A stretch of 64,000 nt of DNA. Origin: JAICSD01 sp963836665 (lineage in GTDB: Bacteria; Acidobacteriota; Vicinamibacteria; Vicinamibacterales; 2-12-FULL-66-21). The stretch spans positions 248,001 to 312,000 of the forward strand of contig CAWIKL010000001.1 in NCBI GenBank assembly GCA_963836665.1, in the 5' to 3' direction. The translations under genes and the position numbers were made by a program. This document shows positions 29,258-35,597 of the stretch, in pieces (positions within the stretch are counted from its first letter, which is position 1; each line of letters starts with the position of its first letter). Under the pieces are notes generated by a model that was given only the letters and a program-made list of their open reading frames with translations, was not told the origin of the DNA and ran no database searches.

Positions 29258-29301
29258 ATACCTTGTATCCATAGGACGAGAGTATTGAATACTAAGTATA
29301 C
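29256..29301. promoter_or_regulatory. Palindromic operators B and C upstream of the PilZ gene
   Basis: GAATACCTTGTATCC (29256-29270, overlapping the activator's stop) and GAATACTAAGTATAC (29287-29301) share the ATAC-N3-GTAT core of operator A. AGTATT-G-AATACT (29281-29293) overlaps C. The whole spacer 29258-29400 is strikingly AT-rich for this genome. No canonical sigma-54 -24/-12 box was recognised in it. Confidence 0.5.
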
Positions 29302-29445
29302 GAAATAACATCAGGCAGAAGTTGTCATTGGTAGCCTATAAGTGACTGATTACAAACATCTTACTTCAATTTTGCCGCCAGAATGTAGATCTCGGCGCGC
29401 GACTTGATATAGAGGCGGCAGACAATCCCAGCCGGAGGAACGGTC

Positions 29446-29865
29446 ATGGAACAGCGTCTTCGACTTGTGCAGGGCGGTCATCAGCCGCGCAGCGACAAAC
29501 GGGCTTCGGAACGACGTCGCGTTGCAGTGCCCGGACAGATCGTTTGGAAAGACGCGCGCGGTAATACCAGGCTCACCGAGGTCGTGACCCGCGACGTCAG
29601 CGAGTACGGGGTGTCTGTCGAATGCCTGAACGGCGCTGCGATTCCGATGTATCGCCTAGTCTACTTCCAGGTCGACCGCGACGCCCGGCACCACGCCGAT
29701 CTGCCTACCGCGCTCAAAAAGCCGAATGTTCTGTCGGCGATTTTCCGTGTCGGCGAGGCGAACAGCGCCATCGGTGGCCCTTCATGCTATGCCTTGCGGC
29801 TGCTCGTCGAACCGGCTCGCAGTCCGCAGACATCTTCCGGTCCCCAGGTCAGCCTTACCGCCTAG
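29446..29865 (+). CDS. PilZ-domain protein (probable c-di-GMP effector)
   Basis: A 139-residue protein with PilZ features: an arginine-rich ERRRVAVPGQ motif (residues ~22-31, RxxxR type) and DVSEYGVSVE near 50-59, matching (D/N)xSxxG. PilZ domains bind cyclic di-GMP and control motility, polysaccharide or virulence functions. The start is supported by GGAGG 7 nt upstream of ATG 29446. It is preceded by a ~150-nt AT-rich leader with operators B and C, which points to control by the upstream activator. Convergent with the TPR gene at 29935. Confidence 0.8.
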   Translation: MEQRLRLVQGGHQPRSDKRASERRRVAVPGQIVWKDARGNTRLTEVVTRDVSEYGVSVECLNGAAIPMYRLVYFQVDRDARHHADLPTALKKPNVLSAIFRVGEANSAIGGPSCYALRLLVEPARSPQTSSGPQVSLTA

Positions 29866-29896
29866 CCCAAGGTAGCCCGATGCGGAGACATTTCGC

Positions 29897-29925
29897 GACG
29901 ACTGGATACGATGTATCCAGTCGTC
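29897..29925. repeat. 29-bp perfect palindrome between convergent genes (operator D)
   Basis: Arms GACGACTGGATAC and GTATCCAGTCGTC (13 bp each, perfect) flank GAT. It sits 32 bp after the PilZ stop and 10 bp from the 3' end of the TPR gene. It could be a bidirectional hairpin terminator (no T-run), but its centre GGATAC-GAT-GTATCC also matches operators A-C. Confidence 0.6.
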
Positions 29926-29934
29926 AGATGGGTG

Positions 29935-30678
29935 CTACGCTTTCCGCAGTTCGGCGAGTTTTTCCTTCGCCTCGGTCACGTAGAGGGATTGCGGGAACTC
30001 ATCCACGACGCGGTTGAACGCGCGCGACGCGTCTTCCCGCTTTCCCGCCACGAGCGCGGCACGGCCAAGCTGCATCAGAACGCCGTCCACCGGCAGCCGT
30101 GAGTTAGTGTCGGTGGCGAGCGCCTGGAACGTCGACACCGCATCTGCTGCCTTACCCTCCGCGATGCGTGCTTCACCTACGCCTAACTGAGCGGTGTAGT
30201 GATAGATGTCGCGGCTCGAGCTCTTGTCGACAACTTCCTGATAGCGCTGCTCTGCCTCGGCATGCCGTCCCAGTTCCGCGAGCGCCGCCGCCAGCCGGAA
30301 ACGGGCGGTGATTCCCGCTTCGGTGTTTGGGTAGGCGTCGGCCGCGGCCTGCAGTTTCGGCACTGCGGCTTCCGCGCGCTCCCGGTCCGTCCGGTAAGTG
30401 CCCGGCGCCTGGATCGGCGGCGCACTACCTGGAGCGGGTGGTGGGGGGGGGACGACCGGCGCCTCTGCGACCGCCAGGGCCGACGCCAGCAGCGTCGTGG
30501 CCTTTGCGTTACGCGATGCGCGGAACGCAAAATAGCCGCCTATGACTACGAGCACGACGGCCAGCGCGACGAGCGACGTCGTGATCTCGCTTTGCCGATC
30601 GACGACCGCTTGGCGCGCCTGCGCGACCGTTCGCTCGAACTCGTTCTGTTTTAGCTTGTGACGTTCAGTTGATTTCAT
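29935..30678 (-). CDS. YfgM-like TPR membrane protein
   Basis: A 247-residue bitopic protein: cytoplasmic basic helix, one TM segment (TTSLVALAVVLVVIGGYFAF, about 34-53), a proline-rich linker (PVVPPPPPAPG, encoded partly by a G10-like homopolymer on the plus strand), then TPR repeats (AGITARFRLAAALAELGRHAEAEQRYQEV and others). YfgM-type proteins act as periplasmic chaperone partners of the Sec translocon; this assignment is by architecture. The tRNA-Arg remnant begins 64 bp upstream of its start. Confidence 0.75.
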   Translation of the reverse strand: MKSTERHKLKQNEFERTVAQARQAVVDRQSEITTSLVALAVVLVVIGGYFAFRASRNAKATTLLASALAVAEAPVVPPPPPAPGSAPPIQAPGTYRTDRERAEAAVPKLQAAADAYPNTEAGITARFRLAAALAELGRHAEAEQRYQEVVDKSSSRDIYHYTAQLGVGEARIAEGKAADAVSTFQALATDTNSRLPVDGVLMQLGRAALVAGKREDASRAFNRVVDEFPQSLYVTEAKEKLAELRKA

Positions 30679-30742
30679 CGTTGAGTCGGGAAAAGACGAT
30701 TCTACCAGTTCCGGTAGTATCTTGAAGCTCCGCTTTTCCCGT

Positions 30743-30781
30743 GCGCCCGTAGCTCAGCAGGATAGAGCACCGGTTTCCTAA
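30743..30781 (+). repeat. attL: 5' half of tRNA-Arg(CCT), 39-bp direct repeat
   Basis: These 39 bp are identical to the first 39 bases of the complete tRNA-Arg at 40090. They end inside the anticodon loop (…TTTCCTAA), after which sequence diverges. This is the attachment repeat made when the element integrated into the tRNA gene; the native tRNA promoter is expected on this side. Confidence 0.93.
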
Positions 30782-31032
30782 TGCGAAATCGGATCTCCGG
30801 CGCTGACCGACCCTCTCAAATCCTTAAGGTTTTTCGCAATCCTGTCCGGCGCTGACCGGCCCTTTTTGGAATCCGTTGCACTTTGTTGCACGCGGATTTC
30901 GGCGCGGCTGGCGGCGTCGGCGGTGCCCTCGTCGACGACCTCGCCGCGGAGTTTTTCCCCCGGTTGAATGCCGCAGAAAACAGGCTCGGGGGCCGCCGCG
31001 GTCTCCAAGCCTAAGCAGTCCACGACCCGCAT
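30778..31032 (-). CDS. Possible small ORF at the left end of the element
   Basis: An ATG-started ORF of 84 codons running toward attL, opposite to the other element genes. The product contains ETAAAPEPVFCGIQPGEKLRG and a charged end; I recognise no family. Codon third positions are GC-rich, but it overlaps the integrase arm-site repeat and reads into the attL repeat, so it may be non-coding. The remaining 31033-31251 holds only the nonamer repeats listed separately. Confidence 0.25.
   Translation of the reverse strand: MRVVDCLGLETAAAPEPVFCGIQPGEKLRGEVVDEGTADAASRAEIRVQQSATDSKKGRSAPDRIAKNLKDLRGSVSAGDPISH
30796..30857 (+). repeat. Direct repeat TCCGGCGCTGACCG, two copies near attL
   Basis: TCCGGCGCTGACCG occurs at 30796-30809 and 30844-30857, each followed by a CCCT. 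They lie 15 and 63 bp inside attL and may be binding sites for integrase or excisionase. Confidence 0.5.
30874..30893 (+). repeat. Left putative integrase arm site
   Basis: CGTTGCACTTTGTTGCACGC, itself a tandem of GTTGCAC separated by TTT. An identical 20-bp copy, in the same orientation, is at 39981-40000. The two lie about 92 and 89 bp from the attL and attR repeats, as expected for the arms of a tyrosine-recombinase attP. Confidence 0.65.
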
Positions 31033-31170
31033 CCGTACGAAGCTCGCGCGGCGAGCGCGGGTCTCGGAGCGGACGGTCGGAATTCCTATGATTCGAGCGC
31101 GAGCCGCGCGGTTGAAATCGGCGCTCCCTGGTCGGTAAATGCGGCGCCCTCATAGGGGGAATTGTGCGTG

Positions 31171-31206
31171 GTCGTTTCCGTCGTTTAAGTCGTTTAGGTC
31201 GTATGG
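31171..31206 (+). repeat. Four tandem nonamers GTCGTTTNN
   Basis: GTCGTTTCC, GTCGTTTAA, GTCGTTTAG and GTCGTATGG follow one another without gaps, 46 bp before the RHH gene. A TATAAC -10-like box follows at about 31235. This is the usual layout of an operator array for a ribbon-helix-helix repressor. Confidence 0.5.
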
Positions 31207-31251
31207 TTTAGCGGCATCGCTCGGCATCTGAGTTGTGCTATAACGTCGGGC

Positions 31252-31461
31252 ATGTCTGACAAGCCCTCAGCCCTCGCCCGGCCGCCGCAGATGGTGCGTC
31301 GCGTCACGCTCCGACTCCCCGCCCGACTGGTCACGGCGATCAATCGCGTCGCCGTCGCCGAGGCGAATACGTCCTCCGCCGTGGTGCGGCGCCTCCTCGC
31401 CGCCGCGCTCCTGGGCCGCGGCCCCGCCCGCGACGCGGCCGGCGCCCGCGAGACCCGCTAA
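31252..31461 (+). CDS. Ribbon-helix-helix (CopG/Arc-like) DNA-binding protein
   Basis: 69 residues. The segment RRVTLRLPARLVTAINRVAVAEANTS… has the RHH pattern: an N-terminal alternating beta strand (VTLRLP), then two helices and a hydrophobic RRLLAAALL. Such proteins dimerise and bind tandem operator repeats. It is the first rightward gene of the element and has four tandem nonamers upstream, so it may be the element's main repressor. Next gene starts 11 bp downstream. Confidence 0.6.
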   Translation: MSDKPSALARPPQMVRRVTLRLPARLVTAINRVAVAEANTSSAVVRRLLAAALLGRGPARDAAGARETR

Positions 31462-31472
31462 CGGAGGGGGCT

Positions 31473-31706
31473 ATGCGCTGGATGAAAATCCGCGACGCCT
31501 GCGCCTATCTCGGCGGCATTAGTGCCGACACGCTGTACGCGGCGACCGCGCGCGGGGAGTGCCGCGTTGCGCGCATCGGCGCCGGCCGCAATTTGCTGTG
31601 GTGCGAAGAGTGGCTCGACCAGTACGCTGTGCGCCTCGCCGAGCACGGGCAGCCGCACGAGGTCATGGGCCGTTCGATGGCGTTTCCTGAGAAGCGGCGC
31701 GGATGA
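31473..31706 (+). CDS. Excisionase-like winged-helix DNA-binding protein
   Basis: 77 residues. MKIRDACAYLGGISADTLYAATARGECRVARIGAGRNLLWCEEWLDQY follows the AlpA/Xis/MerR-type HTH pattern: helix, recognition helix, then a wing ending in W(L/D)xxY. Such proteins direct excision or activate integrase expression in mobile elements. GGAGG lies upstream of ATG 31473. Its TGA overlaps the start of the following gene (ATGATGG). Confidence 0.65.
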   Translation: MRWMKIRDACAYLGGISADTLYAATARGECRVARIGAGRNLLWCEEWLDQYAVRLAEHGQPHEVMGRSMAFPEKRRG

Positions 31707-32572
31707 TGGCGTCGAGCGCCCTCGTCGCCGCGCCGCTGCTCCCCTTGCCGGGCCGGACGCGCACCGAAGACGAGCGGATTCTCCTCGCGCGCGTCGGCTT
31801 CGTGCGCGTGCTCTGCGCCGATCCGCGCGTCGCCGCGTGCCTCGCAGACCTCAATCGCACGACGGGCCTCCTCGCCGCGGCCGACCACTTCGCGCCGCTC
31901 GCGTCGGCGCTCGCCGGCCGCCTCGGGTTGCGCAATCGGATCGAGTTGCTGCTCGACCCGCACGTCGGGAGCGCGATCGACGCGGTGCCCGTGACGGCCG
32001 AGTACGAGGCGCTCGTCGTCGAGACGCAGCGCGCGCGGGACGCCGCGTACCGCGCCTACACCGCGATCGAGGCGCCGGTCGGGCCGAGCCAGCGCGAGAC
32101 CGCGCGACGTGTCGCGGCGCACCTCGAAGGCTTTCTCCGCGGCGTCGGCCTCCCCTGGCGCTGGCTGGCGACCGAACTCGCCGAGCAGTATCGCGGGCTC
32201 TTCTGGGCCGCGATGTACGGGCACCGGATGACCCACGAGCGCGCGCTCGGCCTCGGCCTCGGGCCGGGCGCGACGTGTCGGCCAGCGCCCGGCGACGACC
32301 CCGCGGCGGCCTATCAGCGAGCCGTCGGCCCCTACGCCGCCGACGTCAAGCGGTATCTGGCAGCGCGGCGGCGCGCGAAGCTCGCCGGGCCGAAGTCAGA
32401 CGGGCGCTACTTGGAGCGGTACGCGGAGTGGTTTTACCGGCATCGCGTGAAGGGCGAGACGTGCAGCCGCATCGCCCGCGAGGTGAAGACCTCAGCCGGG
32501 AATGTGAAGCGAGGAATCGCGGTCGTCGAGCCGCTGCTCGACCTGCCGCACGAGCGATTCTCGCTGAGGTAG
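31703..32572 (+). CDS. Unknown element protein with C-terminal HTH-like region
   Basis: 289 residues, mostly helical and Ala/Arg-rich, not recognised as a named family. The C-terminal 60 residues (YAEWFYRHRVKGETCSRIAREVKTSAGNVKRGIAVVEPLL) look like a sigma-region-4 or resolvase-type HTH, so DNA binding is plausible. It lies between the excisionase-like gene and the RepA-like ATPase, the position of early regulatory genes. A hairpin follows the stop directly. Confidence 0.5.
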   Translation: MMASSALVAAPLLPLPGRTRTEDERILLARVGFVRVLCADPRVAACLADLNRTTGLLAAADHFAPLASALAGRLGLRNRIELLLDPHVGSAIDAVPVTAEYEALVVETQRARDAAYRAYTAIEAPVGPSQRETARRVAAHLEGFLRGVGLPWRWLATELAEQYRGLFWAAMYGHRMTHERALGLGLGPGATCRPAPGDDPAAAYQRAVGPYAADVKRYLAARRRAKLAGPKSDGRYLERYAEWFYRHRVKGETCSRIAREVKTSAGNVKRGIAVVEPLLDLPHERFSLR

Positions 32573-32575
32573 GGG

Positions 32576-32607
32576 GGGGATAAATAAGCCCCGCGCTATT
32601 TATCCCC
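32576..32607. terminator. Inverted repeat after the 289-aa gene
   Basis: GGGGATAAATA (32576-32586) pairs perfectly with TATTTATCCCC (32597-32607), loop 10 nt, starting 3 bp after the TAG. There is no T-run, so it may be an attenuator or a protein-binding site rather than an intrinsic terminator. Confidence 0.45.
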
Positions 32608-32651
32608 TCGACGGCCGCCGCCGCGGAGCGGATCATCGGCCCAGAACGACA

Positions 32652-32686
32652 AACGCCCCGCCGCGCTGACCTCGCGGAAGGGCGTT
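32652..32686 (+). ncRNA. Two-part hairpin in the 145-bp spacer
   Basis: AACGCCC (32652-58) pairs with GGGCGTT (32680-86), and inside it CCGCG (32661-65) pairs with CGCGG (32673-77). It lies 32 bp upstream of the 62-aa gene and could be a leader element or a small structured RNA. Function unknown. Confidence 0.35.
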
Positions 32687-32717
32687 CGATCCGCGCGCCA
32701 GTGGAGGGCGCGAGATC

Positions 32718-32906
32718 ATGCACGACAGCATACGCCATGACCGTAACGGCAACGATGACGCGCAGCAACTCGCCCGCATCGCCGCGGCGCTCGAACGCCT
32801 CGAACGCCGTTTCGACGAATTCGCGCGCGTCTTCCTCGAAGCGCGTTTCCCGTTCGGGCAGCCGACCGATCGCTGGGCACGGCGTCGAGGCCGGGGGGCC
32901 GCGTGA
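32718..32906 (+). CDS. Small helical protein coupled to the RepA-like gene
   Basis: 62 residues, with a central amphipathic helix (QQLARIAAALERLERRFDEFARVFLEARF) likely to form a coiled coil. I recognise no family. Its TGA overlaps the GTG start of the RepA-like ATPase, so the two are translationally coupled; a replication-accessory role is inferred only from that. Confidence 0.5.
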   Translation: MHDSIRHDRNGNDDAQQLARIAAALERLERRFDEFARVFLEARFPFGQPTDRWARRRGRGAA

Positions 32907-34114
32907 TTTTCAAGCCCTGCCCGGATGGGTATCGGCTGACGGATGCCGACCGCGGCATCGAGTATCGCGTCGAGCGCCTCCGGCGCGAGCGGCACGAACT
33001 CATCGGCGAATTGTCGATCGCGTGCGACCTAGCCGGCGCGCGCGTCGTCGACGGCATCCTCTCGGTCGGCACCTTCAATTTTTCGAGCCCGCGGGCGCGG
33101 CAGGAACATGCGAAGCGCCTCGTCGAGCGCGCGCGCACGAATGGCAAGGTCGACTGGCAGGGGCAATTGGAGGAAGTCTGTCAGCGCGTGCTGAGCGCCG
33201 AGCGGACCGGGATGCCGGCGATCGTGCTGCGCGATCTGCCGCGGCCCGTCGCCGACGCCGATCACAGCATCGACGGATTCCGCTTTCCGCAGCATCACCC
33301 AACGATTCTCTTTGGTGACGGCGGGACGATGAAATCGTATTTTGCGCTCCACCTCGCGTGCTGCCTCTCCGAGCAGCACGGCCTGCGCGTGGCGCTCTTC
33401 GACTGGGAACTCGACGAGCGGCAGCACCGGCTGCGCCTCGAAACGCTCCGGCCGCACGGGATGCCCGACGTGCGCTACGTCCGCTGCGACCGGCCGCTGA
33501 TTTACGAAGTCGATCGCCTGCAACGGATCGCGCGCGCCGACGCGCTCGATTTCGTCTGCTACGACTCGGCCGGCTTCGCGTGCAACGGGCGGCCCGAGGA
33601 CGCCGAGCAGGCGCTCGCCTACTTCCGCGCGGTCCGACAGATCGGAACGGGCTCGCTGCACATTGCCCATATCACGAAGGCCGAGGGCGGCGACCAGAAG
33701 CCTTTCGGCTCGACCTTCTGGCATAACAGCGCGCGGAGCACGTGGTACATCACCCTCGCCGCGGCGTCGCCCGATGGCCGCGTGAGCACGCTCGGGCTCT
33801 TCAATCGGAAAGCGAACCTCGGCCCGCTCCGGCCGGCCGTCGGCGTCGAAGTGACCTTCGAGGGCGACCTGACTCGCTTCGCGCGCGTCGACGTCGCGGC
33901 CGTCGAGGAACTCGCCGAGAAGCTGCCGATCTGGCAGCGGTTGAAACACAAGCTGACCCGCGGTCCGCTGACCCTCGCCTGCCTCGCCGAAGACCTGGGC
34001 GTCTCGGTCGAGACCCTCGATCGCACGGTCCGCCGGAAGTCGGGGCTCTTCATGCGCGTATCCGGCGACGACCACATCACCCGGATCGCGCTCGTCGAGG
34101 CGCGCGCGTCATGA
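32903..34114 (+). CDS. RepA-like RecA-fold ATPase (replication helicase/initiator)
   Basis: 403 residues. The RecA-type core has Walker A GDGGTMKS at 138-145 (PTILFGDGGTMKSYFALHLA), a Walker B-like LDFVCYDSAG, and HIAHITKAEGGDQKPFGSTFWHNSARSTWYI, a segment typical of AAA_25/RepA helicases of plasmids and phage satellites. The C-terminal ~60 residues look like a winged helix (LTLACLAEDLGVSVETLDRTV). It probably drives replication of the excised element. The start is GTG 32903. Direct TTGTCCG repeats begin at its stop codon. Confidence 0.8.
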   Translation: MIFKPCPDGYRLTDADRGIEYRVERLRRERHELIGELSIACDLAGARVVDGILSVGTFNFSSPRARQEHAKRLVERARTNGKVDWQGQLEEVCQRVLSAERTGMPAIVLRDLPRPVADADHSIDGFRFPQHHPTILFGDGGTMKSYFALHLACCLSEQHGLRVALFDWELDERQHRLRLETLRPHGMPDVRYVRCDRPLIYEVDRLQRIARADALDFVCYDSAGFACNGRPEDAEQALAYFRAVRQIGTGSLHIAHITKAEGGDQKPFGSTFWHNSARSTWYITLAAASPDGRVSTLGLFNRKANLGPLRPAVGVEVTFEGDLTRFARVDVAAVEELAEKLPIWQRLKHKLTRGPLTLACLAEDLGVSVETLDRTVRRKSGLFMRVSGDDHITRIALVEARAS

Positions 34115-34222
34115 CCGGACAACTTGTCCGGTCGTTGTCCGGTTTGTCCGCTTTGACACTACGGATGAGCGGACGGACAACCTCCCCCCCTTTAGGGGGG
34201 GTTGTCCGGCGCCCGTGTCCGG
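34114..34222. repeat. TTGTCCG repeat cluster, candidate replication origin
   Basis: Six exact copies of TTGTCCG or its complement lie in ~95 bp: 34116-34122 (-), 34124-34130 (+), 34135-34141 (+), 34144-34150 (+), 34174-34180 (-) and 34202-34208 (+), plus a GTGTCCGG variant at 34215. The first two form the perfect palindrome ACCGGACAA-C-TTGTCCGGT. Iterons directly behind a Rep-type gene are characteristic of plasmid and satellite origins. Confidence 0.6.
34171..34207. repeat. C7/G7 hairpin within the repeat cluster
   Basis: GGACAACC-T-CCCCCCC and GGGGGGG-TTGTCC pair around TTTA. The outer arms are two of the TTGTCCG repeats, so the hairpin is part of the origin-like cluster. A terminator for the RepA-like gene is an alternative, but no T-run follows. 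Confidence 0.5.
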
Positions 34223-34242
34223 TCCGGTTGGGAGGATTGAAA

Positions 34243-34395
34243 ATGGAAGCTCAACGATTCGAGTCGGGCTCGGCGGCGTACTTCCGCGAGGCGCTCGAAC
34301 GCTTCGAAGCGGATTCTCCTGGCAACCGTGCAACGGCACGCCTCGCCCCACTCGCAGCGCATCGGCGCGCACCTCGCCGCCCATGCCGTGATTGA
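34243..34395 (+). CDS. Small element protein (MEAQRFESGSAAYF...)
   Basis: A 50-residue ORF with a good ribosome site (GGAGG 7 nt before ATG 34243). The first ~28 residues (SGSAAYFREALERFEAD) look coding; beyond about 34,325 codon use shifts to the +1 frame, occupied by the ORF at 34328. Either two genes overlap or one ~90-residue gene is broken by a frameshift. Confidence 0.4.
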   Translation: MEAQRFESGSAAYFREALERFEADSPGNRATARLAPLAAHRRAPRRPCRD

Positions 34396-34519
34396 ACTGG
34401 CCGGCGCGGTCTGTGCCGCGGTCGTCGAGGCGATGCCCGAGGCCGCCGCCGACCTCGACGCGAAGCTCGGCGCGCTGCGCTTGCACGTCGCGCCCGCGAT
34501 GAACGAGACGCGACAGTGA
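34328..34519 (+). CDS. Small element protein overlapping the previous ORF
   Basis: 63 codons from GTG 34328. The helical product (IGAHLAAHAVIELAGAVCAAVVEAMPEAAADLDAKLGALRL) has strong GC3 bias, which supports real translation. It may be the second half of the gene starting at 34243, joined by a +1 shift. Family unknown. Confidence 0.4.
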   Translation: MQRHASPHSQRIGAHLAAHAVIELAGAVCAAVVEAMPEAAADLDAKLGALRLHVAPAMNETRQ

Positions 34520-34823
34520 CGACGACCGCGTATGGGGTGACATTTCTGGCACTGAAAAATCCGCCGGGGGCGTGCTCGATTTTGTATGGATCAGGCGCCC
34601 AAAACCGCCTTGGAGGTCCGCTCGAACGAAATCGGGTTGATCGATCGGGTTTTGTCGACAGCGGGTCTGCGTAGGGTGCCTCTACGGCGCGTTTGGCGAC
34701 CCGTAGGCGCGTCGGCGAGCGCGAGGCCGATGCTCAGGTGCCCGGCGATGCATGCATCACCGGACGGCGACGAAAACGCCGACGCGGCACGATGTCGACA
34801 CGATGAGCGCAGGAGCACGAACG
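34520..34823. other. 304-bp stretch without a convincing gene
   Basis: An ORF at 34586-34834 (82 codons) reads through it, but the product is low-complexity, rich in R, A and D, and overlaps the well-supported start at 34824, so I do not call it. The region includes GTAGGGTGCC..CGACCCGTAG-type partial inverted repeats and an AT-richer patch around 34540-34590 that could hold a promoter. Confidence 0.4.
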
Positions 34824-35147
34824 ATGATTACTAGCGATGAACTCTACGAAGAGATCGAACGGGCACTGCCGGAAGAGACGAAGGCACGGATCGCGGCGCT
34901 CGAACGGGCACTGCCGGAAGAGGACAAGGCGTGGATCAAGGCGGGCTTCCGGGTCTTATTTGGCGAGGCCGCCGGGCCACTGACGGATGCGGAGCGAGAG
35001 GCGATGGATCGGTGCTTAGTTGTCCTCAAGCACGATGAGGTCAGCCGCGCCCGACTGATCGCCGAGTTTGAAGAAAGGCAGCGACCGGCGGTACAGGCGC
35101 CCGCCCGCGCCGAGGCGCCGCGGCCGATCCTTCGGGTGCTGCGATGA
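34824..35147 (+). CDS. Acidic helical element protein with ERALPEE repeat
   Basis: 107 residues from ATG 34824, with AGGAG 9 nt upstream. The N terminus repeats ERALPEETKARIAAL / ERALPEEDKAWIKA in tandem, followed by an EF-hand-like acidic helix (GPLTDAEREAMDRCLVVL). I recognise no family. Its TGA overlaps the next ATG. It lies in the block before the capsid gene. Confidence 0.55.
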   Translation: MITSDELYEEIERALPEETKARIAALERALPEEDKAWIKAGFRVLFGEAAGPLTDAEREAMDRCLVVLKHDEVSRARLIAEFEERQRPAVQAPARAEAPRPILRVLR

Positions 35148-35383
35148 GTCTCTTCTACCGACGCGATCCGGGGCCGTGCATCATTTGCGGAGCGCCTCAC
35201 ACGATTTGCACGGCGCCGAGTGACGGGGCGATCGTCGCCGGCCGGATCGTGCCGATGACGTCGATTACGGTGCCGGCGCCGACGAGCGCGGCGACGACGG
35301 AGCCCGCGACCGCGGCGCCGCCGTTTAGTACCGCGACGTATCGCGGCCGGAAGACAACGAATTCGCCGCCGGCTGGCGGCTGA
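35144..35383 (+). CDS. Small CxxC phage-type protein upstream of the capsid gene
   Basis: 79 residues, beginning MSLFYRRDPGPCIICGAPHTICTAPSDG. The CxxCGAxHTxCT pattern occurs in small proteins often found near phage head genes and suggests a zinc-knuckle; the remainder is Thr/Ala/Pro-rich and probably disordered. It is coupled to the preceding gene by ATGA. The 214 bp between it and the capsid gene show no clear ORF on this strand. Confidence 0.5.
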   Translation: MSLFYRRDPGPCIICGAPHTICTAPSDGAIVAGRIVPMTSITVPAPTSAATTEPATAAPPFSTATYRGRKTTNSPPAGG

Positions 35384-35597
35384 ATCCCTCGCGCTGGCAG
35401 GGTGCGAGGGGAAGCGTCGATCGGCGTGCCGCTGCCACGGCGCGACGGCCGACGCGCGCACGGGCGATCGAGTAGAAGACGCCTTTCGTCGAGCGACACG
35501 TCGCAGACCGCCCTCGGGCGGGTCCGACCAGGATCGCGAGATGGCTCCGAGGCGTCCTCGGTCGCCCGTCAGAGGTAGACGAGAAGGAACGTGTGTG

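Noticed and set aside
30743..30781. A second tRNA-Arg gene
   Set aside because: Only the 5' 39 bases are present; the 3' half is missing, so it is an att remnant.
34586..34834. An 82-codon ORF before the acidic helical protein
   Set aside because: Low-complexity product, no ribosome site, and it overlaps a better-supported start.
35197..35499. Minus-strand ORF with hydrophobic segment opposite the CxxC protein
   Set aside because: The plus-strand CxxC protein is coupled by ATGA to its neighbour and fits the element's direction; the minus ORF is a shadow.
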